From NCBI GenBank assembly GCA_030248295.1, contig JASANH010000212.1, forward strand, positions 124,001 to 188,000: a stretch of DNA of 64,000 nt, given 5' to 3'. The translations under genes were made by a program, and so were the position numbers. Within the stretch, counting starts at the first letter, position 1; the number at the start of each line of letters is the position of its first letter. Positions 49,699 through 60,400 of the stretch are shown one piece after another. The notes under the pieces were generated by a model that was not told the origin of the DNA, ran no database searches, and saw only the letters and a program-made list of their open reading frames with translations. The DNA is from Mesodorylaimus sp. YZB2_4. Its lineage: Eukaryota > Nematoda > Enoplea > Dorylaimida > Dorylaimidae.

Positions 49699-50904
49699 AT
49701 GAAACTCGTAAGAGCTATTTTGGTGGCCGTAGCTGCCCTTCCGCTTGTCAAATCGTCGATTAATTCATCGACAGGAGATTCGCTTAAATTACTGGAAGAC
49801 TGTCAACATCGAGTCATCGATTCCTTACCACCGTGCAACCCTTGCTTCGAAGCATCCTGCCAACAGTGTCCTGGCTCGTCGCAAGACAAGTGCAAAGCGG
49901 CCAGTCGAGAAGCATTTCTGAACGAAAGTTGCCAAGAGGCACTCAATGAACAAATCCAGAAATTTGTGAAGGCCGATGCGGGAAAACGATGCGCGCACTT
50001 GCTGGAAATGCCTCGACCATCAGCAAAAATGAGGACATTCGGCGTGAATGCGAACAGAAGCGATTGGATGTCCAACATACCAGATGGGCAGTCGTTGGCT
50101 CATATGACCATCCCTGGCACTCATCAATCGTGCGCTCGATACGGCGGCATTTTGTCCCAATGTCAGACCATGACCATCACTGAACAATTAAACAATGGCA
50201 TCCGTTTCCTCGATATTCGCGCTCGACTTCACGAAAATGCATTCACCATGCACCATGATTTCGTCTACCAAAACATGGTCTTTGGTCGTGTTCTAGACGA
50301 GTGCATGGAATTCCTGAACAAACATCCCACAGAAGCTATATTGATGAAAATCAAACAAGAATATTCGAAAGCTTCGGATGCAGAATTCATCGACCTGTTC
50401 AATAAGTACCGCAATGAACGAGGTTACAAGAACCAACGGTACGGTGAGAAGATGCACATCAGTTACCACGTACCCACAATGGGCGAGGTCAGGGGCAAGA
50501 TAGTCATCATCTCTCAAGTCCACGGTTTGCCAGGCTTGCCATGGCCAACAGTGAATGTGCAAGACGACTACTGGGTCTCCACCATCGCGCATATCCCAGA
50601 CAAATGGCAAAAAGTAAAGAACCATTTGATCGAGGCCGCTAGCGAACATTATCGAGGAAACAGACGGCTCTACGCAAATTTTGCTAGCGGTGCCAGCTAC
50701 GGCATCGGACTAGCATTTCCTCACATCATTGCCAAGTTGGTAAATCGGGATCTTTACTCGCACCTGAAAAATGAGAAATGCGCGCATGGTGAATATTGCT
50801 ATTTCGGTATCGTGGCCATGGATTATCCTGGCTACTACGACGATGGTGTTATCGACCTGCTGATCAGGGAGAACAGAAGGAAATCAGTTGATAAAGTCGG
50901 GTGA
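49699..50904 (+). CDS. Secreted PI-specific phospholipase C X-domain protein, intronless
   Basis: A single open frame of 401 residues with a signal peptide (MKLVRAILVAVAALPLVKS). An N-terminal Cys-rich segment (residues ~25-95, about nine Cys) precedes a bacterial-type PI-PLC X domain. The domain shows WMSNIPDGQSLAHMTIPGTH with the first catalytic His, ITEQLNNGIRFLDIRAR, MHHDF with the second His, and VRGKIVIISQ. Enzymes of this fold cleave phosphatidylinositol or GPI anchors outside the cell, independently of calcium. I chose ATG 49699 over the earlier in-frame start at 49657 because only it gives a signal peptide. Lack of introns in an intron-rich window, plus the bacterial/fungal-like domain, suggests horizontal transfer or retroposition. 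The Cys-rich prefix could be an animal addition. Confidence 0.85.
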   Translation: MKLVRAILVAVAALPLVKSSINSSTGDSLKLLEDCQHRVIDSLPPCNPCFEASCQQCPGSSQDKCKAASREAFLNESCQEALNEQIQKFVKADAGKRCAHLLEMPRPSAKMRTFGVNANRSDWMSNIPDGQSLAHMTIPGTHQSCARYGGILSQCQTMTITEQLNNGIRFLDIRARLHENAFTMHHDFVYQNMVFGRVLDECMEFLNKHPTEAILMKIKQEYSKASDAEFIDLFNKYRNERGYKNQRYGEKMHISYHVPTMGEVRGKIVIISQVHGLPGLPWPTVNVQDDYWVSTIAHIPDKWQKVKNHLIEAASEHYRGNRRLYANFASGASYGIGLAFPHIIAKLVNRDLYSHLKNEKCAHGEYCYFGIVAMDYPGYYDDGVIDLLIRENRRKSVDKVG

Positions 50905-51297
50905 GAGGGTGCAGGAAGCACGTTTACGAGTATTTTGCATAAAATATCTGGGCAGCTCAGCTTGCCGAGACAATGCTTCCCGAGTTGTTGGACTATCTAT
51001 CGCTCAAAATATAATAAAATTGGTGACGGCATGACGAGTCGAGTACAAACCCCTGCTTTCATCACACCATGTAAAATACATGACGCCCCAACAAGCACGA
51101 AGTATATTGTATGCTGGGCTTTGATGATATTATGCAATATCTGAATGGTTGGCACAGCTGCATTAATGATGAATGCATTGAATCGAAAACATTCGTGAGG
51201 CTTTCCCCGAGACTTTGAATCCAACAATAACGTAAAATAAGAGCGGCATGGCTTCAAGAATCACTCTCGTTTTAACTTTGGTTCGACGAACTGTAAA

Positions 51298-51543
51298 ATG
51301 AGACTGTTTGTTATTTCAATAGTCTTGCTCTCTTTTTTGCGCGAATGTCGCCTTAGAAAAACAGTTCGTACCACTTCGACAAAATCGACCGCGCCACCAC
51401 CATCGATTTGTTCTTATTTCACGGATGGCCAGAAGGTCTGTTTTAAGAATGCAATTTGGCAATGTGTGCAGGAAAAGTGGTATCGTCGAATAGAATGCCG
51501 GCCTGATGAAGACTGTGTCGATAAAAAATGTGTCTACACATAG
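51298..51543 (+). CDS. Small Cys-rich secreted protein (hypothetical)
   Basis: 81 codons. A hydrophobic start (MRLFVISIVLLSFL), then a basic Thr/Ser/Pro segment, then ICSYFTDGQKVCFKNAIWQC, a KWYRRIEC stretch and DEDCVDKKC at the end. That makes six Cys in about 40 residues, a pattern compatible with a compact disulfide domain. It starts 394 bp after the PI-PLC stop, same strand. No family recognised, and whether it is expressed is unknown. Confidence 0.5.
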   Translation: MRLFVISIVLLSFLRECRLRKTVRTTSTKSTAPPPSICSYFTDGQKVCFKNAIWQCVQEKWYRRIECRPDEDCVDKKCVYT

Positions 51544-53470
51544 TCTGCACTCGTGGCCAAGTGGTGGGGAACTTAACAGGTTTCTTTTGATGTTTTGGGT
51601 GATACTAAAAAAGTGGACTGAGCATTTATGAACGAGATCATGCATGTAAAACTTTGCTGTACCAAATTTAATTTTTTGCACTCTTGTCACTGTGAGACTG
51701 TCGATAATATTTTATTCGTGTAAGCTTTTGTGGGGCAAAACGAGGTTAATACAAGTGGGACTTTAAACCACGGTGATTTGGCTGATACTGTATGCTGACA
51801 CTGTCAGAGCAAGTCACAGCCTGAAAATTCTATTCTTACAGTTTGATATGCGTTATCTGGATAGAAATAGTTATTGTATTCCAAGTAGAGACATAAAAAA
51901 GAACAAAAGCAGATTCTTAAAACCATCAAAAAAAAAGGAATTAATGAAGCGCAGCCATCGTCTATGATTAATTTTGAATGAGATTCCTGCCGAAAATTGT
52001 TATGACAAAAATGCAATAGGCTACCTTTACTCACTTCAGGAAATTCATTCCAGGCGATGAATTAAGCGGGCAAGAAGAGAGTTTTTACCAATAAGGATGC
52101 TCCAGTAAGAAAGTTTGCTGCCAACTCTTTGTCATCTGAACATTTTCATCGTAGATAGATCCAATAGTAAGATTTGTGGAAGCGTGAAAATTGTGCTTAC
52201 CATAACTCCTCTCGTTATTCCAGGGCCATCGGACTTTCCTTAGTCAGAGTGCGCTGTAGAATCGATGTCGGGATATCGAAAATAAGTATGATATCTAGAT
52301 TCAGCTCTCGCGTTTTACTGGAGGCAGCAAAAATTTTGGACCGCAATCTCGAAAATCTAAGTCGAAATATTCGTTTCCCAACCAAGTGCCCCTCCTTGGA
52401 ATCAAGAATTTCGACTTTTTTACATTGGTGCATGAAGAATTTTAGCTACCCACAGAATTTCAGGTAAGGCATGTACCGATGTTTTACTTCCGTGTACGAA
52501 ATCATCCATTATTAGAACCATACAATGATTATCATTCATTCCTGACAATAGAAATGACGAGGGGGGGGGGGCGTCGGAATAAAATTATGGGAAGATAAAG
52601 TGGGGACTTGTAACGTAGTCGACGTGGGTGCCCCTATTTCTCACGACAGTTTCATCCTTGAGATATACTGTGAGCGAGGGATACGATTACTGTAGATTTC
52701 ACAGCGGCCCGACTGCCGGGATGCACAATTTACAGTAGTGAGGAAAAATATGTGCGGTGCGGATATCCATGGTCATCATCATTCATCATGTTCATGTTTT
52801 ACCACATCACCAAACGCATATGCGCACTCGAGGGTGGAGGCACATTTTACACGAAATGATTTACCGGCCCGCGAGTCGAACACTCGCCCGTATCTGCGCA
52901 CCTGGCGTGAAAGACAGACGCCTAACCCACCAGGCGTAGGGATATACAGTAGAGTCAAGTGCTTGCTGACTGGCTTCTACACATCTATCACAGAAGCAGT
53001 GGTCATTTACTGGTGTCTATTAGAAGAGTGCAGCAGCAGCGACCCATCAGACAATGTGGCTCATGAGACTCTCGTGGTATGATGCAGCTACGTTGATTGT
53101 TCGTAGAGTCGTATAACGTGCGCCCTTCGGAAACAGCTTCTGACGAGATCCAAGATACAGGTGCATATAGCTGTAAGTAAAGTACCGCCATCTGGCGCTA
53201 TTCGGACGTTTTCTTTCAAGTGCACAAGAAGCACTGCCGATTATCTCACAAATAAATCCATATAATCTGTCAAAGTCAATACGAAACGCATATCCGAGAT
53301 GGCCCCAGATGACGGAATACAATGCACCTTACATGGGTCTTGCTTTGAGTTAGGCCTCGGCTTTATGAGTGGTGTACTGTAGAAGCCTCACAAGGAGCGA
53401 CTCCCGGAATGACTCATAATATTCTGATAAAAAGGTAAAAAAATCTCTGTTTTGCAGGTTAGAGCGAAAC
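51544..53470. other. Intergenic, no recognised gene
   Basis: Only short ORFs are present. A tRNA-like module lies on the minus strand at 52861-52936 and a run of about ten G at 52561. The plus-strand frame 52174-52467 is protein-like in part (LLEAAKILDRNLENLSRNIR) but has no clear splice sites or family. Confidence 0.45.
52861..52936 (-). repeat. tRNA-like module, minus strand
   Basis: The T arm GCGAG-TGTTCGA-CTCGC is perfect and there is an A-box-like TGGTGGGTTAGGCG. The anticodon arm resembles tRNA-Glu (TTTCAC) but pairs imperfectly. It shares its head and T arm with 14757-14845, so it is probably a dispersed tRNA-derived repeat. Confidence 0.4.
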
Positions 53471-53475
53471 AAGTT

Positions 53476-54352
53476 TCATCATCATCATCATCATCATGAT
53501 TTATTCAACAGCAAACGCATCAGCGCACTCTAAGCTGTAGAAGAAACACGTTAAAGAACATACAGATTTAAAGTTTAAAAGTGAGTGTCACGTGCAAATC
53601 TATAAAAGCAGTCATATGAAGCGAAGGCATTTTCCCATGGTAAGTCATTCCATAAAACAATACATGACCAAACAAAACTTTGTTTAAAAGCATCAAAATT
53701 ATGCCTCGGAACAATAAGCTGATGAGGCTTAAAAAAACGAGCGCTAACACGATTTACATTCTTGTGTTCAAAACGAGCGTTAAAAAAATCGTGATACCCA
53801 TTATAAAACTTGAAAAACTGACACATTTTTAAGCGTTTCCTTCTGTCAAAAAGAGAGGACCAACCGGCACGCTGTAAAGCTTCCTTATAAGAGATCGTAA
53901 AATCATTCAGATAAAGCCTAACTGCATAGAAATTGGCACGTTCGATCTCTGAGATATCTTGGTCTAAAACTGGGTCCCAGCAGGCAGAGCCATATTCCAT
54001 CACAGACCGGATGCAAGCATTTTAGACATTTCCTAACACAGAAGGAGGGGCATGTCTTCCTAACTTGCGCCTAAGGGCTCCAATCATACAGGTAGCTTTG
54101 CGAACAACATTCGAAACATGCGAGCTAAATTTCATATGACTATCGAATTGAATGCCTAAATATTTTACTTCATTTACAAATTCGATACCTTTGCCATCCA
54201 CTAGAATATCTGAAGCTCTGGTAATTTCTTTGTGGCCGTATTGAAAGATGATCGCTTGAGATTTGGTTGTATTTATTTCCAGACCATTCAATTTGATCCA
54301 GTTTGAGATATAGTCCACAATCGGTTTGGGAACAGCCCACTGTATTCGCAAG
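53476..54352 (-). mobile_element. 5'-truncated CR1/L2-like LINE fragment
   Basis: On the minus strand a frame running from 54351 encodes the end of a non-LTR reverse transcriptase. NWIKLNGLEINTTKSQ and VNEVKYLGIQFDSHM are followed, after one TAA in frame, by MEYGSACWDP, LQRAGWSSLFDRRKRLKM and VLWNDLPWE, ending at 53575. The 3' tail finishes in an (ATG)n run (53476-53497 on the plus strand as CATCAT). It lacks the catalytic palm and endonuclease, so it is dead. Confidence 0.75.
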
Positions 54353-54883
54353 CAGAAGTTTTAGTCTTTTAAGCGTTCAACTCATCGCTACTTCGTGGCT
54401 AAATGCCACACCACATGCTGACTCTATTATCCTCAAAAGCACATAAAATTGGCACTGTCTGACACAATAGTGGGAGTGCGGTCCAATGCTTTGGCTACTG
54501 CATATGACACTCACTTGCTTAATCAGTATGTTCAACATCAAATGTCCGCAGCTTATCATAAGTCAGAGGTTCGTAATCACTCGCATTTTGAGTTTTATTC
54601 TTTAGTCTTATGACTTCTAGAAGCAGAAATAGAATGATGAAGACTCCTATTGGAGACCATATTTGGTTTTTAATCTTCGTCTTCGAACTTTCCTATTATG
54701 ACAGAACTGGCTCAGTCCCAATTGTCCTGTTTATTCGGTATGGAGAAAATGATGAGTTGTTTAAAACATGTTTCCGATGCGCGGCGGGCGCTCTGACAAT
54801 GCACATAGGATCGTATTAGGATTTTAGGTGGAGGGTGAGTGAGAAAGTAGGAGTCTGACAGAGAGTCAAGTAAGCAGAGCAGG
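54353..54883. other. Spacer and putative promoter of the Cys-module gene
   Basis: No gene recognised. The plus-strand ORF at 54610-54819 (69 codons) shows no family features. Confidence 0.4.
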
Positions 54884-56502
54884 ATGATGTTTTCGTGGAG
54901 TTTTATTGCCTTAATAGTAGTCGCTCAGCAAGGTAAGATTCTTCAGGACTTTTTACAGTTTACTGCGGCTTTTTACACTTTGTGCAGCTTTTCTTACCGT
55001 TTCACCTGCGGCTATGTATGCAATTCTGTTTAGGGCGATGCCAGCATAGCATTCGCGAAGGAGACCCATGTCGTGTGGATGCCGAATGCTTCTCTGGGTA
55101 CTGCGTAAACAACCTATGCGCTTCTGACAGCCCTGTGCGTGGACGCGTTGGCGATGGTGGACTTTGTCGAAAAAATGAACAGTGCTATTCGGGACGATGC
55201 GGGAATCATGGCCTGTGCGTCACTAAAGGACACACCGCAGCAGGTGGACATCCGGATCACGAGCAGGGTACCAACGGAGATGGGCATGTCAGTGGCCAAG
55301 GCAGCAGCGGGCATGAAGAAATGGTTTTAGGTACAGGTTATTGTTATTGTTACAGGTTATTCCCTTATTGTGGTTTTGCCTCACAGTCGGTCAGAGCTCT
55401 TTACTGGATGGGTCCCGCCATGGATACAGCAGAAGTGCATGGTGCCTGGTCGCACATCTTTGTGATTGCGATAGGTCTTGTGGTCTTGGGCAGGAAAATG
55501 GTAGCAGGGGCTTTCACTAAGCTTTCCGAACCAGCCTCCAGAAAAAAAACCTGAGGCACAACGTGCACATTTTTTTTTGTACTTGCAGTTGGAATTGGTG
55601 GCGCGTGCAAATCTGACCATGACTGTTTCTCCGCCTTCTGCAACAGTGGAATATGCAGACACCAAGACCCTTTTGTGCACATGCCACAAGGCCAGCATAG
55701 TCTCAACTTGGGCCAACTATTGCCACCAGGCACGCCGTGTCAGTTTGCGAGCCAATGCTACCTGAACTCATGCGTGAACGGTTTGTGTTCCTCAGGCCCC
55801 CTGTTTAGTGATGGCACACCATGCCAGATGAACAGTCAATGCTTCTCAGCTGTGTGCATCAGCGGCATTTGCGGCCGCAGCCCAACGTCTAGTTCACAGC
55901 GTCTTCTCCTAGATGGCAGTCAATGTAAGACGTCATCTGAGTGCGCCAGTTTCAATTGTCACAATTCTATATGTCAGGAAAGATCAATTCATACGTCCGA
56001 AAATGAGCTACCTGACGGGGTCCCTTGTACTTTTTCTTATCAATGCCGAAGTGGAATATGCGAGGGCGTATGCACTTCTCCACCCATTCAAGGTTCCAAA
56101 TTCCTGCCCGATGGTTCTTTATGCAAATCTGGAAGCGACTGTTCATCAAACAAATGTTTCAACAATCAGTGCATATCCGGCATGACTGGCCAGCTGATCG
56201 AGGTCGGTCCTCCGGCCATCATTCAAGAAGACGGACGATGCATTTCGAATGGAGAATGCTACAGCGGATTCTGTTATCGGGGACAGTGCGCAAAGAACAG
56301 TCCTATTCGAGGCAAAATCGGGGGCACTGGTCCTTGTAATATGGATGTACAGTGTTACTCGGGCTATTGTTGGAAGGGACAATGCGCCTTGGATGGTCCA
56401 GCGCCCAACACGATCGCCGATGGAGCGCCTTGTATCTACGCACCTCAGTGCTTCTCAAAGAAATGTGATTTTAACATCTGTGTCCCACGGATTGAGGGTT
56501 AG
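54884..56502 (+). CDS. Secreted protein of eleven 4-Cys Dickkopf-N-like modules
   Basis: Exons 54884-54932, 55034-55330 and 55589-56502 join in phase to 419 residues. A signal peptide (MMFSWSFIALIVVAQQ) is followed by eleven repeats of about 20 residues with pattern G-x-x-C-x5-C-x4-C-x3/4-C, for example GDPCRVDAECFSGYCVNNLC and TGPCNMDVQCYSGYCWKGQC. Modules 1-2 lie in exon 2, followed by a His/Gly-rich stretch (HPDHEQGTNGDGHVSGQG). Modules 3-11 lie in exon 3 with linkers of 10-30 residues, often with a DG turn before the first Cys. The spacing resembles the Dickkopf N-terminal Cys-rich region and EB-like modules. There is no Dickkopf colipase domain, so a Wnt role cannot be assumed. Confidence 0.83.
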
Positions 56503-57473
56503 TCACTTTCGAGTAGAAACCTCCGTATTCTTTGCAACAGAATTTTATCGTGTAGCGCAGTATATCAGCTTATGCATCTGTGAGAATAAGTGTTTTTTTT
56601 GTATGCCGTTGGTCTAAAGCCAGCGCTGATCAATATATCGATTGACCTATAATATCGGCTGATTATTGAATTCTAGGTTATTGGCTGATACCGATAATTA
56701 TCTCTGTCGATGATCTAGATTGCTCGGTCATAAGAGTTTTGGGCGAATTCAGGGTCTGCCGAGAGTGAATTCGTCGAGGAAAAGCTATAGATTTGGTGCC
56801 GAAGAGTGCATTTCCCAAGAAAAGTCAGAAGCAACACTGCTACTCTGATGACCAACACTAGTCCTAAACACTACTCCGACCGAAATAGGTTCATACAAGG
56901 CGCTGGGAATGATTTTACCAGGTCTTTTTAGAAAAGAATTTGATTTTCCCTAGTGTCTCACGCTGTCGCAAAACTACCTACTAAGCCAACTTTAACTGTT
57001 TTACAGCATGAGTACCCTTCCTTGGTCGAACGGATTCGCATAATCTGATCGATCTGATTAAATTCCTTCTCCAGAATGTTTATCCTCGGAAAAGGCGGGC
57101 GATACAAAATTTGAAACCTCAAATAGCTACAGGTTTCCCTGATTTTGGTCAAGAAATTCTCCTTTTTTCTGACTTCTCCAGGTTTTGCCGGTTTTCCAGC
57201 CTTGTGCTGTATAAACCATGAAAAGTTCAAATCAACGCCCAAAAATTTAAAATTTTAAAAGATTTTAAATTATTGGTTTTATTATCTGATTCCGATAATT
57301 GCCTAATCAGTCGGATCTGAGTCTGAGAATATCCGCAATTTTGCAATAAGGTTGAGTGAAAGTCGATTTACACCCAAACGCTGTTTTCATTAATCACCAC
57401 GTAGCTTACACATTTTAAAGCAGTAGTGAGCAGAAGCATGAGCGAACTTATGCCATCATTAGCCTGCAATGAC
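56503..57473. other. Convergent intergenic region with repeat remnants
   Basis: Holds CCGATAAT-type palindromes (56640-56705, 57290-57316) and a partial copy of the CAGGGTTCATA element (about 56886-57215, with GTTTCCCTGATTTTGG and TCTCCAGGTTTTGCC words). No gene was recognised. Confidence 0.5.
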
Positions 57474-60400
57474 TTACAATCTAACAGGCACCTCATAAAT
57501 TATGTCGTCACTTTTAGGGCCCATTCGTTCGGAATCACCATTGATGACTTCGGAAGACTGTCCATTTTCTTTCCAGGGCATCAGTGGACTACATGAAGCT
57601 TCATCTGTCTGATTAAGTGCAGTCTTAGAAGACTGCAGTGCCGAGGTAGCCGTCACAAGTTGTCTGCGTTGTGGTGGTACTGGCTTTGTTCTGGGAGGAG
57701 ATGGCGGAGAGAAGGTCGGCGGTGTCCGTGGATTGATGACGGAGTAACTGGACAAATCAGTCAGCGGCTCTGAGAGTGCTGCCGTGTCATCGGGTGAACC
57801 AGAATCTCGATTGCAGCGGTAGTCGTACTGCGATCCTAAAGTGACGAAATTGTGTTCACGAATGACATAATGTCACCAATGTGACAACAAAACCCTGGAG
57901 CAGGCAAGTCTTCCGAGCTTGGCTGGAACATCACTCACAATCAAATGGGGTGGCGCTACCAGTAGGTGGAGAAAGGTCTCTTTAGAGGCCTGCACACATA
58001 ACTCACGATCAGCCCGTTCCGATTGGCTCTATGCTTTAACTTCTGTAACCAGTCTGCAAGTACTGGTGGGCTGACTTGCTAGCACTTTCTTCTACTAGGC
58101 CTTTGTTTTCTCGCAAAACTATCTCGCGTGTTGCAAACTTGCGAACTTACTCTTTGTTCCATTGGCCATACTTTGCCCACTGAAGGAAGATGACACTAAG
58201 GGTCCCACAGACCCCTTCTTGTTGATCTGATATCCCTTTCGGCCACACAACCTTTGAAAAATCTAAAAAAATAGAATTTGAGTATACTGACCAATCGTGA
58301 TTAAAGTTTCTAACTTACTGTCAAATTTCGTTCCTCGACTCCATCATCAGTTGAGATGCTACCAGCCAGCAGCGCTGGAGTAGGCTCACCATTACTGGGT
58401 TTGGTTTGCCTGTCATGACCACTAGATCCAGTTGAATGGCGCATCCAGGCTTTTCGATCGAGCACGCGGCGTTGGAATTTGTTTTGAATATCTTTGCGCA
58501 TCTAAAGCAATTATGACTTAGTTTTAGAAGTGAATGCATGAAAACGAACTCCATGCAATCTTCTGGTTCAATTTTTCAAAATCAATGATTCAAAAAATCC
58601 ACATGAAAAATAAATTGATTCTCCAGTTTAATAGGCGCTCGATGCCAGCAGGATTTCTTCCCCTCATCTATGTAGTAGATCTTACCTGTTGATTTAGTAG
58701 GATATGAAAAATAAAAATGAACAATCCTTGTAATGAATTTAAAGTCGTGAAAGCATACGCCATAAGCACAGTTGAGTGAACAATGTAGAGTAGGCCCAAG
58801 GTCCAGGTTAGGCCGAGCAGAATGACCAGGATCAGGGCCCCTTTCACCCACATGCAGATATTGTTGACCAGAGATCGTCGCTCGCGGTCCCGCCGATACG
58901 AGGACGAGCGATTCGTATGGCGGCACATGACCACTAGGGCCATAATAAGAAAAATTACGTTCGCCTGCAATAAAAATCTGATTGTGGGATTGTTAATTCA
59001 AACACACGGCAAGCCGATGCTTACGATCAAGACCACAGCCACAGGGCCTACAAAACTGTACACGAAATAGTTTTCAGTATTTAGCCAACAGTGATTTGCA
59101 GTGCCATAACTGTTGTGATCGATCAATAATGACACGCCCACGATGACCAGAGGTGCGCCATAACCAAATATGTAGAAATATCTTTTTCGACTGCGCTCAG
59201 CTTCGAAGACTTCGATGAGTAAAGCGTACAATTCCACCCCTTCCAGAAGCATCCAAGCGAAAACCGCCAGGAAAAGGTAATGGAGCAGGGTTGCCACTAT
59301 TGTGCACAGCACTGGGAAATCAGCGTTGTCAATGCCGAATAGGAATGTCGCCTCTGCCAGTAGCAGGCAAAAGCACAGGTTCTTGTGAATGGTGATACGG
59401 TCCATATGGCTGGAAGCTCTGAAGCTGTGACACTTAAGCATCATTTAGCGGGAATTTAAAAACACAGAACTCTCACCTGAATAAACAAAACGCCAAGATG
59501 GCAAATGCGCATGATATCATGGAAACAATGCACCCGATATAAGTGATGAATACCAATGCCAGTCGATCCTCCCGACTGATCACCACTCCGTATACGTCCA
59601 TGAGTACAGCAAATGTGGTCAGGTGGTTGCAAGCGCAAACGACATGCGTCTGATTCTGTTCTCTTACGAAGCACCCATCAGGCGACCATTCGTGTCTCGA
59701 TGCTTCCCAATAAACACAGACAGCTTTAGACACATTTTCTGAAGACTTATTCACAGCCAATGTGATAAGAATGGGCTGATCAAGATCTCTGAATATGGAC
59801 TGACGACGCTGCTTTGAAATCGGATCCAGCTGAGTCACAGTGATCGACAAAAGTCTTGAGATTATACGGCGATCGCTGCTACTGCTCTTGTTTTCCTTGT
59901 CAGAAAGCGAGGAGGTATGCAAGGTCAGGTATTCCCCAAAAGACTGGCCGAATGAAATAATTGCAACCTTCGTGAAATTGTTAGAGACTAAATCAGGAAG
60001 AATGGACAAGGGTATTTGGACATTGTCCGAGTTGTTGGGCCGAAATGGCTTTGATGGAAATAGAGCATACACTCCATGAGTTTTGATAGAGCTGCTGATT
60101 TCAAATGCTAAAAAACTAGCACGGGTCAAAGCATGCAAACGACAAGTGAGTTCAGAGCTACTTACCGATTCTTGATGAGTGAAATTCCATTCCTGCTGAA
60201 GCGTTCGTGTTTAGTGCTGCTGTTAAAGAAATGTGCTCTACTGCTTGGAGTAGTCCAGCAGCAGATGACTTCCGGTCTACTTCAGGCAGGTCAAACCAAG
60301 CTTCTTTATTTTCAAGGATATTTTCAGCAACTTCTGCAATTGCCTAAAAATGACTGTTTTTATCTTAAGCTTGGATGCTGTCTGTGTTGCGGAGCCAAAT

